A stretch of 64,000 bases of DNA from Sarcocystis neurona (GCA_000727475.1 KL647307.1:651946-715945), one strand, 5' to 3'; positions 1 through 12,550 are shown, counted from the first letter of the stretch. The notes: generated from the sequence alone by a model not told the origin. Numbers and translations: made by a program.

Positions 1-12
1 ATGTGTGTGTGG

Positions 13-44
<32 letters not shown>

Positions 45-2039
45 GAGTATATATATATATATGTGTGTTGATATATACATATGTATATATACATATATAT
101 ATGTGGATATGTATGTGTGCGTGAATATATGTGTGTGTGGACATATAGATATATATATATATATCTATGGATGTGTTTGTGTGCGTGTATATATGTGTGT
201 GTATATATATGTGTGTGGATATATATATATAGCATGTATGTGGATATATATATGTGTGTGTAGTGTGCGACGTGTGTGTTGTTCTGTCTTGTTTTCTCTT
301 TTTGTTTTTCTGTCAGTTTTCTTCTTTCTTCTCCGTGTTTACAGACATACAAGAGATGTGTGGCTGAACAAGAAAGTTGTCGCCAGATAATAGATGGAAC
401 TCCACATTCAAAATTAGATGTGCGGTCTTGGTGTACATTCATCTCTTATATCTGTAAGATGGAAGACGTCAGCCTGTATATAATGGGTGTAGTGACACAC
501 GTGAAAGATTTACCGCTAGCTGGACCGTAGATATAGTGACCTGCCAGATGGAGTATATACGTAGCGGCGTACAATAGATATGGAGCTAGAACACAGGTAT
601 GTATGGAGCTCTATAGAATAGGTAGCTACGTAGTTGCTGCAGCTCGATCGATAGTAGGGATGTACCCGGGACACATACATATACGTAGATACACCTATTG
701 ATCTGTATGTATTCACACATAAATCTCTCCGCCTATATGTGTGTGTGTCTGTATCTAGTGTGTGTGTGTGTGTGTGTGTGTACATATATGTATATATATA
801 TATATATATACGCATATCTGTGTAGTATATATATATATATGCGTGTGTGTTTGCATGTAGATGTAGGTCTCTATCTGTGTGCGGTGGGTGTGTGTGTATA
901 TACGTAGGTATACGTGTATGCTTGCATATATATATGTGTATGTGTGTCTGCATGTGAGTATTTCGTTCGCTTCCCTGTATTTCTGTATATTTATCTCGAT
1001 GTGCCTGTATCTCCTTGTACGTTTGTATCTATACGTGTGCGTATCTCTATCTGTATGTATGCATGTATATATACACATGAGTAGCTACATATGTAAACCT
1101 GTATCTATATATTTAGATGATTCTGTATCTGTCGGTGTCTGTATCCTTATGTGTGTATTTATATTCATATATGTATCTCTCTATCTATCTATATATCTAT
1201 ATATCTATTCCTATATATAAATGTTTATATATCTATATCCGTGCATGTTGGTAGCCATCTACATCTGTATGGGCGTATGTCCATATATGTATATCTTTGT
1301 CCGTATGTCTATATCCGTACGTATATATATAAATACTTCTGTGTATCTATATCTGTATATGTATATCTATATATGTCTCTGTCTCTGTCTCTGTATATCT
1401 ATATGCATGTGTGTATATATCTATATGTGTATATGTATATACGTGTCTATATCTAGGTCCATGAGTATATCTATATACATGTGTATATCTATATATATGT
1501 GCATCTACATACGTATATATCTGTATATGCGTACATACATACATATATATATACATATGTATACATGTGTATATATGTATATGTATATGTGCGTATGAAT
1601 GTGTACGTACGTACGAGCATGTTAGAATGTCTTCGTGTTTACGGTGAAGCGGTGAAGGCCCGTTGTGGCTAGCTGCAGGAAGTAGAGATATATATATGCG
1701 TATGTACATGTATCTGCCCACGTACAGCTTCTGTATATGTATGTATAGATGTATAGACGTATGCGTAGGCCCCCTCTGAAGTCTTATTCTCAAAATTACA
1801 TATATAAGTATATACGTACGTGCATGCGTTCCCTGTTACCTATGTCTACATATATATATATATATGGTGACATATGGTGTACGTATATGTATATATGTAG
1901 CACAGCGAGGTGCACAGATACAATCAATGTGTATATGTATATAAATGTTTCTCTTGCCGGGTGTTGTGTATACGTGTGGATGTATACACGTATATAAAAA
2001 AGAAGCACTTGGTTTTCGCTTCTTTGCTTTGTTGCCCAG
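1..2039. repeat. AT/GT-rich low-complexity sequence upstream of the first recognised UTP3 exon
   Basis: Mostly TATATG, TGTGTG and TCTATA microsatellite sequence, interrupted by more complex DNA at about 260-700 and 1610-1690. The missing 5' exon(s) of the UTP3-like gene should lie here or left of the window. The stretch 342-530 follows an acceptor-like TTTACAG and is open in one frame, and 1618-1650 could encode a short start exon, but neither matches the family. The last 30 bases are a strong pyrimidine tract ending in CAG, the acceptor of the next exon. Confidence 0.6.
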
Positions 2040-2295
2040 GGACTTTCGTATTTAGATATGAAGAATCAAATTGTCCTCGCCTATCTAACGTATCTGAGCT
2101 ACTACGTCCTGCTGAAGACGCACGCCATCCCTATCGCTGACCACCCGGTAGTTGAACGTCTTGTGGAAGCCCGGCTGCTGCTCGAGAAACTTCGCTTCAT
2201 TGACCAGCGTCTGCAGCCGCAGATCAACCAACTGCTCTCGGGTGCTGCAGAGGCAGCCCGAAAGAGCAGCAGCAGCAACAGCAAAAAAGGGACAG
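2040..2295 (+). CDS. UTP3: UTP3 exon with Sas10/Utp3/C1D domain
   Basis: The acceptor follows a long pyrimidine tract (TTTGCTTTGTTGCCCAG) and the donor is CAG/GTGAGC. The exon starts in phase 0 and leaves one base. It encodes [10 protein letters not shown] and then the helical C1D core with the diagnostic HPVVERLV and [15 protein letters not shown] segments. Its 3' end is a short AGC/AAC (Ser/Asn) run. Reading GLSYLD upstream of the ATG at 2058 matches the family, which is why I treat that ATG as internal. Confidence 0.9.
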
Positions 2296-5200
2296 GTGAG
2301 CTGCGTCGGGCGCCTCTCGACACGTGTACGGGTCTCCCAGTAGAAAAGGCAGGAAGAAGAGAGGGAGCAACAGCAGCAACAGCAGCAACAGAAAAAAAAG
2401 AGATATGGACTTCTTTTCCCATGCGTTCTTCTTCGCAATTGGACGTATGCAAGTCTACGCGCGCTCCTCTTCAGCTTCTGTACCCCTCCACATACAAGCA
2501 GAAACCTTCTTGTGTCCGTGGGTGTACATATAGCAACAGGTGGACTATCCACAAATCATATATATATATATGTATATGTGTGTGTGTATATGTACATATA
2601 GAGAGAGAGACTGCGGTGTATATATATCCAGGATGTATATATGTGTAGATACATAGGTGTAGAGAGATAGATTAGCGTGCATATGCATACAGGCGGCATA
2701 CATATATATATATCTTTATATGCATACAGTGAGAGAGAATACCATCTACATGTATACAGGCGGCATATATGTATGTATATACATGTATACGTATATATAT
2801 ATATATAAAGAGAGAGAATACCATCTATATATATGCAGGCGGCATATATGTGTATATATATATATGTATCACCGTGTACGTGTGTACAGGCGGCATATAT
2901 GTATGTATTTACATATATATATATGTATACATATATATACGTAGATTACCGTGTTTATATATACAGACGGCATATATGTATAGATTTACATATATATATA
3001 TATATATATATATATAGGTAGATTACCGTGTTTATATATACAGGCGGCATATATGTATACACATGTATAGTTTACCGTGTATATGTATCCAGGAGGCATA
3101 TATGTGTATATATACATATGTATATAGATTACCGTCTACATGTATAAAGGTGCAATGTGTGTGTAGATTTGTGTATACATCGTAAGTGTGTCTATACATA
3201 TCCTTGCTTTTTATCTGTGCCAACGTCGAGACAAGATATAAACGTGCGTACGTGTCCTTGTAGATGGGCAACCGAACACATCAAAGAGACGTATATCCAC
3301 AAAGGTACACGTATATGTAGGTGAGGGTATATATACATTCATATATGCATATATATAAACTTGTGTATGTGGGAGTGTAGATGTAAGTCTGTCGAGGATT
3401 GCATGTGCTGCACGTACAGCGCAGGGCGCGCTGCGAAGATCCGCCGAGCGGGCGGCAGGCGATGGGGTCTGCAGCACCCGCCGGCTCGCGCATCGCAGAA
3501 GTTCCCTGTGCTCTTGGTGTATATACGCATGTTGCTGTATGATAGTGACGTGGGCATTTTGCCTGGAAAAGAGCTGGCGAACTTCGTGTCCGTATTTGAA
3601 GACACACATATACACACACACACGTCTATAAGTATAAGGAGAGAAGAACCGAAAGTTAAGAAATTGCCGGCAAGAGGTACATCATAGACGCAGTGGCGTT
3701 TCCTCGGCCTGGGTGGGGCGCGCCCAGCTGTTGCGTGTATGCGCGAGGGGACAGAGAGAGGCAGCCCGAGCGAAGAGCACGGGGAAGAAATTCTGTGCGA
3801 CATGGTCGTACACGCTCACAGATTGTTGAGATTCTCTGCTGATACTTATATACATGTGTATGTATATATACGTGTGTGTATATGCATATATATACGTACA
3901 TATGTATACACGTATGCGTGTTGCGGGTGAGTTTGCTGCTGTGCGTCTTGGTGGGGGGTACGCGATTAGTGGCGGCGGAGCAGGCCATGCGTCCACGACC
4001 GGAGAGGTTGCTCGCCGTCGGGGAAGAAGAAGAAGAAGAGGAAGACGAGGAAGCACGTGCTGGGGGAGAAGCAGCTGAGGACGGCGGTGCAGCGAGTGAG
4101 GAAGAGGAAGACGAGGCGCTGCCGCGTGGGAAGCGACAGGAAGAAGAAGAGGCGCAGGAGCAGCAGCAAGGCATCTATCGACCACCGAAGCTTTTCCCGA
4201 TGGAGTTTAGTGGCGACCTGGTAGGCAGCAGCAACGTCATGTGCGTCAAGAAGGAAAAGAAGATAAAGTCTGCTTGACTTGCGAACAGGTGTATCTGTGT
4301 GTGTGTGTGTGTCTCGAAATGGGTGTTTACGAAGAAATCAACATACAGCAGACGCGGAACAGACGTCCACATACGATCCTGAGGCTGTCGATAAAAGAAA
4401 GGTTGCTGCGAGGACGGAAGGGGCTCCACATTTCTGTGTGCAAAAACGTCCGTATACCACCTCCACTACCCAGAACAGGTCCCGTATATATATCTACGTG
4501 TATACATGGATGGACAAGTATGGAGAAAAAAGTACAAGTGCAGGGGATGTGGGGGCTTCTGTCTGCCTTATCGTGCGTGAGTAGTCGCCGGGGCAGCAGC
4601 AAACGTTGCAGGTGTAGACGGCGTAAAGGAGTAGTCCAGCAGAGGCGCGACCGATCAGCAGCAACAGGGAAGAATCAGAGGCGTTCTACCGGACACTGGC
4701 AAAGTGCATGTCGGTGTGCATGCAGAAAGGGAAAGTGGCCCGCCCATGTCTGCCGGCTTCTGTTGTCTCCCAACGTCGCGAGGAACGCGTCTGGAGAGCA
4801 GCAAGAGAGAAACAGCCAGACAGCAAGAGAGAGGGAAATGTGATCTGCTCGTGCGTGCTGCTGTCTTCTTTTTTGTGGGCGTTGCGGGGAAAACGGGTCC
4901 GGAGAGCAGCATAACAGGTGGTAGAGAAGAGAGGGCTTTTGCGAAGAACTCGAGAGGTTCACCTGCGCGCGCATGCTGTGGCTGTGACGCTGTCGGTGGG
5001 CTGCTGCAGAGGGCCACGGGGAAAGAGAAGGCAGAGAGAGAACTACGCAGAGCTGCAGCACGTTTGCGCAACAGCGAACTCGTGCGGGCGGTGAGGGAGC
5101 AGGTGGGAGAGACGCCGGAGGAGCGTGGTATTGAGCAGTGGATCGAAGTGCAGCACGCTCGAAAGAATGCTGCTGCCGCTCTGGCCAGACAGAAGGCGAG

Positions 5201-8200
5201 GGAGAAGTACGAAGAGGAAAATATGATGCGTCTCGCCACCAGCAAACGCGAGAAAAAAGGTGAGCTCTCCCCTCGCACGCACATTTATAACCATGTACAT
5301 GGGTGGACGACGTAAGAGTGAGATCAGCTGGGTGCTGCGTAGGTGTCTAGCTATGATTTGTGTGTATGCAGCAAGAGTAGATATCTCCTACTGAAACGTC
5401 CTACACGTGCATGTGGGTGTCTACATACATATATATATGGACAGGTTAAGTAAGCACGGTGATCCGGCGCGGGTACGAATGCATATATATGCGTAAGCGT
5501 ATAGAAGGATATGGATAAACAGAGGACGAAGAAGTACAGAAAAATGTGTGTGCGCAGCAAAACATTCAGATGTGTGTGCGTGTACACTCCAGCCAGCTTG
5601 AGGAGCACGTACTGCGAGGCGCGCGCGCTGCGGTTTTAGGAGTACGCGATGGGTTGACGGCTGTACCTAGATGCTTCCATCTGCTTTGCCAAGGACTCTT
5701 TTTTACGTGCGTGTACGTATGCCTTTTGCTGCAGCTGCGTGTTTGCATGTGCTGCGCGACACGTATATAGCTGTGGCAGTGGCTCAGCACGTGGCAGAGA
5801 AACGACCACCGCCTTCGCGCCACGCTACAAGAACGAGTGGCATTCCTGGCGAAGTAGCTTTGCTGCGTCCGTTACCACACCGCTGCCTCTGTGTGCGTGG
5901 GTATCTGTGGCTGTACGTGTCTGTGGCTGGGCATCCAGAGAGACGCGTGTTTCGATAATATATATAATATTTACAGCTATGCGTATATTTGTGTGCTGCA
6001 CACGAGTATATGACGTTTCTGCAGCGGGTGTTTGCCTTGTGTCTGTAGCTGTAGATGCGTACTTCGCGAGTGTTCTGCGGGATGGTGTATGCAGAGCAAC
6101 ACCTTGCCCGCCAGCTGGAGCAACAGCAGCGGCGAATGGCCGTGGGCACGACTTTGGGCGAGTTGACGGCGTTCACCGAGTCTGCGCTCTCGGTAGCTGG
6201 CACTGCCGAGGATGACGATCCGACGCTTGCGAAGCTTTCGAGAAGAGGAGCTGCAGCAGCAGCGGCGCGTGTCTCCCCGCTGACCGCGTATCTGAACGCA
6301 GCCAAGCAGGCCGCAGAGGCTTCGAAGAAAGCAGCAGAGTTCGAGCAGGCCGACCGAGCGATCTTCTCGAAGCAGCAGCAGCAGTGGGCGGCGCTGCAGC
6401 AGCAGCAACAGCAGCAGCAGCGGCGCGAGCAGCGTCAGCAACATGCAGGAATAAAGAGGAAAGCCGGGTGAGCGGAACCGCCGTGGAACGCATCAAAGCA
6501 GAGCAGAAGAGAAAAAGACATTCCTTGTGACACGTACAGGCAGCTTGCCTGTGCGCACACCTATGTGTTCACACGGGTACGTACGCGTGTACATACATAC
6601 ATATATACACACGTCTATATACATATATGTGTCTACGTATGCGTCTATATACATATGTGCGTGTGTGTGTATATTTAGGATGTATTCATATCTGTAGGTA
6701 TATGATGGATGTGTGGGTATTTGTTTGTGGGCTATGGACTTCGAGCACATGCGTAGATGTATATAAGTGCCTGTACGTATGGCTGCGTCTAGGGATGTGT
6801 GGACAGTCTTTTTGATGGTAGCTGGGTCAGTCTTCTTCTGCGTACATCTGTGTGCCTCCGGAGTTCACACGAGAGAGGAAAAAACGCGGCAAAGACATAC
6901 GTCTTTTTCTTCGTCGACGAATCTGCAGCAGTGCTGCAGTGTCGCGAAGGTGGAGGGAGCAACAGAGACGCGCCGCTTGGCGGCAGCGCATGAATCCGCC
7001 CGCCACCATGACCACCGCTGAAACATTGATCGGCATACCTATACCATATATACATGTATATATATATATGTGTGTATGTAGTGGAGTGCATATATGTGTA
7101 CACACGCACGTATACATACGCGTTAGAGACACAGACGCACAAAAAGTGAGACCGAAAGGTGGAAAACAAGTCGACGTCCACGTCCGCTGCTTCTTCGACA
7201 GGGCTGCGCACCGGTTGATGGTCTGTTTGGTGAGTGCCTGTGCGCCTCCACTCATTTCTCCGCTTGACTGCGCATGACGTGCGGGTGAATGAATTCGCTT
7301 TGTTTTTGTTTTGCTTGCCGTGTCCGTGCTCGTGCACCGGTCTCCCCTTCCTTCCTGATGTCTCTTTGCGGGCCTTCCTGCTTCCCAGTCTTTCCTGTCG
7401 CCGCGCGTCCGTACCTGCTGACTGTTGACACGCCACAGACGGGGGCATGCTTACGCGGAAGGATAGAGTTCTCTTGCATCGTCTTTTACCGACGCCACGG
7501 TTGAACGTAGCGGACTCGGTGTCTCGTCGGACACCTCTCTTTTTCTCCATACATATATGTATATGTATATGTGTGTATGTATAAATGTGAGTATGCAGAC
7601 GTATGTTTGGTTCCCGCGGTTCTCTCTCACGTTTGCATGCGCGTCTCTTATGCGTGTGTTTATATATATATAGATATACATATATGGATGTTTACTTATA
7701 TATATATAGGTAGGTATTGTGTACATATGATATAGGTGTGTAGATCCATACATGTGTGTGAGTACTTGTATACTTTTAGGGACTCATGAATGCCCTTTTT
7801 GTACTTCTATGTGTGCCAGTCTTTGGACTCACATCTGTATGTGTGTGTGGTTTCCTACGTACGTGTGTAGATGTATGTGTTGCGTGCACACGCGCTGTGT
7901 TGCTCTTATTTCTGTCAGAGACGGCGACTTGCTGGAAGCGGCAGAAGCAGTGCGGGCGCGGGCGCGAGAGAGAAGAGGCGCGGAAACAGCAGAGGAACGA
8001 AAACCGCGAGAGAGCGATAAATTTGAGGAAGAAGGTGACGCGGCGTTTGCGGAGCTGCTGCAGGTGCAGCAGAAACGCAAGGAGATGAAGAAGCAGCGTC
8101 TGCAGGAGAAAGCGAAGCTCTTCGTGCCGGAGCTCCCGGAGGAAGTGGACGGCCCCCGCGGTACGTCGCGAACACATAGCGACACCAAAAAGAGAGGAGG

Positions 8201-10377
8201 AGGAAGAGAGAGAAAACCAGTGCATAACACTGTTAGATCATAATGGGCTATTAGAATCTTCTTCAGAGAGATCTCACGTATATCCAAGAGACAGGAGTGG
8301 CCTACGTGAACACCGAAGGAATACGTGGTGGATATGTGTTCTTGAATTCGCATAGTTTCAAGGACAGATTCCCTGCTTTCGGCTTCCCGTCCTTCCATAG
8401 AGGGTCACCCGTTCTGTTGCTCTTTTTTACATGAGTCAATCATACATTCCCACTCCACTACGGGCCACTGCACGCATCATTGCTGCGCCGATGTGGTGGG
8501 AGTGACGCAGGCGCATGCGTCTGTGTCCATACGCGACGTACGTGTGCGTCTCGCCGTCTCCGGCTTCACGTATTGCTCGCTCGCACAGCTCACCAGAAGA
8601 AAGAGAGAGTCCGCACTTTTCCTGACAATCCTGATAGTACACGGTGAATCAAAAGGATGTGTTTTATGTGATCCAGCGGCAGATATGTGTCTGTGTGTGT
8701 GTGCTTGCCCGTACATGTGGAAATCTGCATTTCCGTATCGACACGCGATTGAGATTGTGGTGAGATATGTGTGTGTGTGTATGTGCCAGCACTAGCGGGC
8801 AACCGCGCTTGTGGGAGCTTCACGTGGATGCCGACCTACTCACACGTACACACATAGTCTGTATATACACATCCATGTTCACATCCGGTAGTACCTGTGT
8901 CACCACACGGGCGTGTCTCGAAGGCAGCACACATACTGAGTCCCTTTTCTGTTTCAGCTTCCGTACGACTATCATTTGCTGTGATATCTGTCGTGCTACT
9001 GGCCACGTGATGGCCCGTGTGGTGTGGATTCAACGTTTTGGCTTTGTCCGATGCGTGCTGTGGTGTTACTTCGTCTAGCATTTACGGCCATCTTTTGGGC
9101 ATATCTGTGTGGCTTGTCGTCTGTGGCACCGAACCCGCGTGGTTGCAGGTACTACGCGGCAAATTCTGAAGAACAAAGGCCTGACGAGGAAGAGGAAGAA
9201 GTTTGAAGGCAACGCCCGTGTGCACAACCGCATGAAATTTGACAAGAAAATGAAGAAGCTGAGGGTAAGCCTTCGACACAAACGCACTGTGTCAGCCGTC
9301 TGTACACCGCGGCACGGTGGGCGGTTATCTACGTGTGGGTGCGGCTTTGCGTGGTACGACGGCAAACTTGACAGGCCCTGAAGCTTCGGTTGTTTAGGAA
9401 TAATGTGGCTACATGTCGTCTGCTCTATACTGGAGACGGAACACGTCTTCTTTAGCTCAACGACCAAAATCGGGGAGCAAACAGAGGTTGTGCAAAATAT
9501 CTTATTCCGAGTGTCGTCGTGGGGAAAGGACTTCAAAGAAGCTACCTGCCGGGACGAGTAGGATCAATGTATACGCCTAGTGTGAAATGTAAAATGGCAG
9601 CGTCAGTGTATGCGTGTGTTAAAATTGTTTACGTGTTATGAAATATGTTTGTATGTAGGCTTATATACGTTAAGCGAGTGGAAGTGCGTAATTTATCCGA
9701 GAGAAAAGAGGCAGTGAACGGCTCTTTCGGGGTAGTGTGGGTGCCATTGTGTTGAATGTTTTTAACGGGTTCTGTTACACCTTTTTTACAGACAGGAGTT
9801 CAGGTTCCTACTACATAGTTTTTCAAGTAATCCGCGCCGGTGGGATGTTGAGTGGTTCACTTTGATGTATTACGCCTTTGGTGGTTACCGGTTCACATAA
9901 GGAGGAATAACTGATCTTTGCAAGAGAAACAGTCAGTGTCGGGGGAATGAAGGACAGCTGTAGAAGGACACGCGTTTATGTGTCGTGTGTCTTTTGTAAA
10001 CGTGTGTAACGTGGAAGTTTACGATGTGCCTTTCTCAGACTGGTGACGGAATGTGCTACGAAGTTCTCGACAGCGTACTGCCCTTTCTCGTTGGTGATCT
10101 CCTCTTTCAACAGTGTGCTCGAGTACTGCGACAACGCGTGCCTGTCGTGCAGTATCTGAAGAAATAACGTCCGTAATGCACCAGTTCCTCCAGTGGAACA
10201 AGACGTGTGGCGAGTCTACTTTTCCGTGCAAGGTGACAAAATTGCGCTTTGGTGTTCGTTTTGTCTTGCTGCGTGCAGACGATCCGGCCCGATGTGAGAC
10301 CCGCAGTAGGGAACAGCTACATGGGAGAAGAGTCTGGTATTCGCGCGAACATAAAGAAGTCGCTCAACCTGGCCTAG
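2040..10377 (+). CDS. UTP3: UTP3/Sas10-family small-subunit processome protein (5' partial, 7 exons seen)
   Basis: Predicted U3 snoRNP / small-subunit processome protein acting in the nucleolus on 18S pre-rRNA. Exons are 2040-2295, 3970-4220, 5010-5259, 6095-6467, 7919-8160, 9149-9264 and 10279-10377; all phases agree and 528 codons plus stop result. Visible residues 1-73 are a Sas10/Utp3/C1D domain ([38 protein letters not shown]). The middle has an acidic run, [11 protein letters not shown], and [17 protein letters not shown], which resembles neuroguidin/LCP5. Residues about 459-528 are the Sas10 C-terminal domain ([13 protein letters not shown]; ending [19 protein letters not shown]). The first exon begins in phase 0 after an acceptor, so the ATG at 2058 is internal and at least one upstream exon is missing. 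Alternative: exon 4 could read on to a TGA at 6469-6471, which would make two adjacent genes; phase matching and the lack of a second C1D domain argue against this. Family identity is firm, the exon 2 acceptor less so. Confidence 0.88.
2296..3969 (+). other. UTP3 intron with minisatellite and a GC-rich patch
   Basis: Begins with a short sense CAG/CAA run near 2370-2397, then an AT-rich minisatellite (separate entry), then a GC-rich patch at about 3410-3560. Within that patch, 3473-3519 could be an extra exon of compatible phase (AG/CA...TTG/GTGTAT), but nothing in it matches the family, so it is left out of the model. Confidence 0.5.
2640..3160. repeat. AT-rich minisatellite around a GGCATATATGT core
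   Basis: At least seven copies of a unit with the core CAGGCGGCATATATGTRT and a linker like TTACCGTGTATATG, at spacings of about 50-80 bases (cores near 2690, 2760, 2840, 2890, 2970, 3045, 3090). Copies differ mainly in the length of their TATATA spacers. Confidence 0.8.
3970..4220 (+). CDS. UTP3: UTP3 exon with acidic run and YRPPKL motif
   Basis: Encodes MRPRPERLL, a Glu/Asp-rich stretch, then [17 protein letters not shown]. The YxPP[RK]L motif after an acidic region is typical of neuroguidin/LCP5-type relatives. The donor is CTG/GTAGGC and the exon ends in phase 0. The acceptor (GATTAG/TG) is weak but is the nearby one that fits the phase of the preceding exon; a start a few codons away is possible. 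Confidence 0.75.
4221..5009 (+). other. UTP3 intron
   Basis: Mixed-composition intron with short TG and purine-rich stretches and no long repeat. It ends in GCTGCTGCAG. No other gene was seen. Confidence 0.6.
5010..5259 (+). CDS. UTP3: UTP3 exon with YEEENMMRL segment
   Basis: Acceptor CTGCTGCAG, donor AAAAAG/GTGAGC, phase 0 in and one base out. Encodes a charged helix containing [18 protein letters not shown] and [17 protein letters not shown]. The order (a short helix, a PEE-I/R turn, then YEExxMxRLxxSKREK) parallels neuroguidin, which supports the family call independently of the C1D domain. Confidence 0.88.
5260..6094 (+). other. UTP3 intron
   Basis: Contains moderately TG/TA-rich DNA and short GC-richer pieces. 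It ends in GTGTATGCAG. No separate gene was found on either strand. Confidence 0.6.
6095..6467 (+). CDS. UTP3: UTP3 exon with poly-Gln tail
   Basis: Acceptor GTATGCAG; the split codon GAG restores the frame of the preceding exon. Encodes [30 protein letters not shown], an Ala run, and a Gln run near the 3' end (CAG/CAA tract). The donor CGG/GTGAGC leaves two bases, exactly what the next exon needs. If unspliced the frame stops at once after GIKRKAG, so a shorter product ending here is a formal alternative. Confidence 0.8.
6468..7918 (+). other. UTP3 intron
   Basis: AT/GT microsatellites flank more complex DNA at 6780-7520. That middle part is open in several frames on both strands but shows no C1D-like or other recognisable segment, which argues against a separate UTP3 start here. 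Confidence 0.55.
7919..8160 (+). CDS. UTP3: UTP3 exon, charged linker
   Basis: Acceptor TTATTTCTGTCAG, donor CCGCG/GTACGT. Encodes a basic and acidic helical linker ([37 protein letters not shown]) ending [16 protein letters not shown], directly before the conserved C-terminal domain. The one-base overhang completes a Gly codon with the next exon. Confidence 0.87.
8161..9148 (+). other. UTP3 intron
   Basis: Non-repetitive to mildly TG-rich DNA. No coding segment was recognised. Confidence 0.55.
9149..9264 (+). CDS. UTP3: UTP3 exon, Sas10 C-terminal domain part 1
   Basis: Encodes [20 protein letters not shown] and [18 protein letters not shown]. The pattern I-x-KNKGLTxKRKK-x-NxRVxxRxKF is the hallmark of the Sas10 C-terminal domain. 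Donor AGG/GTAAGC, phase 0 out. Confidence 0.95.
9265..10278 (+). other. UTP3 intron crossing into repeat-poor DNA
   Basis: From about 9,400 the microsatellites disappear and base composition becomes even. The intron ends TGCGTGCAG. No coding segment was seen. Confidence 0.6.
10279..10377 (+). CDS. UTP3: UTP3 last exon
   Basis: Joined in phase 0 it gives [32 protein letters not shown] and TAG. YxGExSGIRAxxKKSxxL is how UTP3/Sas10 proteins end, so this fixes the 3' end of the gene. Confidence 0.95.
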   Translation, partial: TIRPDVRPAVGNSYMGEESGIRANIKKSLNLA

Positions 10378-11285
10378 CTGCCACGTTCTGCACACGCTTC
10401 ATATTGTTTTTCGTACGATGTAGCGCTCGCGAAGAGGTGCAAAAAAAAGTGTATATCTGTGCTGCACGCATACGGCAATGTACGTGGTTCCCAGGGGTTC
10501 TCAATATTATAGCGTCCCCAGTGCATGCGCGTGCCTTGCCACGGAATGTGTCTACGTACGTTTTTACGCGTGTGTAAACGTGGTTTTTAAGTGTGTTGCA
10601 TTTTTCAAGAGCGCGTCGTCTTGTTTACGGGGACATGGAATTCCGTAGCGGACCCAAAAAAGTTATTCCTGACCTAGTTTGTCCCGTTCGTAGCGATGAA
10701 TGGTGAAGGTCCGTGATTCGCTTGGGACAATGATAGATTTCACCCGTCGAATTTCGTGGTTGATCCACAAAGTTCGCGCACTTCCAATGTGACGAAACTT
10801 GTCGATCGGCATCGGACGGGTGAAGGTCTACCAAGTGCGCATGGGCAGTACACCACTATTTAAAGTGCCCCGCACTTTGAACAACCGCAGGTTTGCAGCG
10901 GAACCCTGAGGAGACTTTGACACCGTCTCTAGGGTGATAAATTGTCCGTGGCGACCTGTCACAGACTGCGCGTTTTCTCGGCGGACCACACGCTCATAAG
11001 GCGCATGTCTTGTCACCACTGAGGACCTCATTATGCTGCAACGTAAACAGGCCCACCACAAAGCAAGCTGAAGCATCAGCAATATGGACCTCATGGCGTC
11101 GCCGCATAAAGAAAAGCGTCACGGTCGGACCCTAGCCATGACACGCTTTCGTTTGTACCACGTTTGATTACTTCATTGTCTGCGTCATTGGTTGGAAGGG
11201 TGATGCCATAACTGTTGCAGACTTGCCTTGTACTGTTTCGCCTTTTCGGGAAACATGACAATCTTCTGCTTTCATTGATATGCAG

Positions 11286-11386
11286 GCACGTCTAGGTACT
11301 CTCCAGGCGTATCTGTGTATATGTGCAACACATTCGCTGAAAGATTGCCAGAGGTAGAATTAGCGCGGAAGCTGTATCAATTCTAA
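11286..11386 (+). other. Possible 3' exon of an unassigned gene
   Basis: Preceded by a good acceptor (TTGATATGCAG) and open in one frame to TAA, encoding SPGVSVYMCNTFAERLPEVE and LARKLYQF. A donor-like GAG/GTAGAA inside could make it an internal exon. It has no recognised family and no phase-compatible neighbour was found. Confidence 0.3.
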
Positions 11387-12049
11387 TAAATGTGTAACAC
11401 ATGCAGATCACTCCAGGGCCGCAATACGTATAGTTTTACGCAGAGATCCACGTGTATGTATATTTTTCGTGAGATGTACACACGGTGCGTCGCCGTCTTT
11501 TGTGGCGCTTTTCACATTCGTAGAATCCGCCACCACTTGTCAAGCGGTTCATACCTGTTTTCGGGACATCGCTTTAACAACAGAAGTGCTGCATTGCTGG
11601 TCTGTGGTGTTCCGCACATACTACGAACAGCAACACGCCACGTCACAGGCGTCTTCGCTGCCGTTTTCTTGTGGTGACGAAGGTGTACCTTTCGATCCGG
11701 GTTCGGCAACCTCGGCCACCTGCACTGAAACTTTGCTGCTGAAGTAGTATAATCTTATGCGTCCGTATGTCTTTGATTCACCACCTCAGTGACGTGAATA
11801 CGTATGCCGAAAAAGTTTTCGACGCGTCTTTCGCTTTTGCAGATTTTGCTGGCTTGTGTGCGACCTGAATGCTAATATAATAAACTTGATGTCACCATCA
11901 TATATCTATGAATCTACAATGACACATGTGGTTAGCCTCAACTGCGATACGACGCCACTCACGTAGTTGTCAGATGGAAAAGCTCCCACAAGTACAACGT
12001 ACGTGCAGGTTCTCTACAAGGACAGATCAACCTCTTGTCAAGGTATTAG

Positions 12050-12550
12050 TCAACCTTCGCGTAATCTATTAAAGGTTCGTGTACAGCAGTGCGTATCTTC
12101 ATGAATATATACATGCGTCCTTGCATACGTAGTTACTGATCGAGAGGAGACATCTATCGCTGCAGCCAAAACGGCAACCACAGGTTTGACACCATTAATA
12201 GTGACGCTTCTTGTGTGTGGAAATCGATGTACTTTCAGTCGGGGATTGAGAGTTATGGTTTTAGCACGAGCAGAGGCCGCCGCTTGCTTCCGACACAGAA
12301 TTCCTACGATCGGCATGGTCCTCGCGTACATCGTGCCTGTGTAGGTTGTGCGTGTCGCACACTCCACTTTATTTGCGGAGCTGCACAGGCATTCATCGTT
12401 GCCGCCGGGCAGTGTCGTCGTGCCGTTGTGGAAAATCAGCGAAACGTAGGGTGCACTACAGTGCGACATAAACATTTTCAATCTTTCTGAAAGATTTTCA
12501 ATCTTTCTGCAGCCCTTCGAAAATATTACGGTGCATGTCTGGAAGCACAC
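12050..12550 (-). other. Open frame, possibly coding, unassigned
   Basis: 167 codons including the stop on the minus strand, with a Cys-containing middle (GGNDECLCSSANKVECATRT) and no low-complexity. No family was recognised. The plus strand is also partly open here. It lies about 0.9 kb downstream of the secreted-protein gene on the same strand. Confidence 0.25.

Noticed and set aside
2058..2060. ATG as the UTP3 start codon
   Set aside because: The family-specific GLSYLD segment is encoded immediately upstream in frame after a strong acceptor, so this Met is internal.
6469..6471. TGA as the end of a separate neuroguidin gene
   Set aside because: A GTGAGC donor overlaps it and gives exactly the phase needed by the next exon. 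No C1D-containing exon exists for a second gene before 7919.
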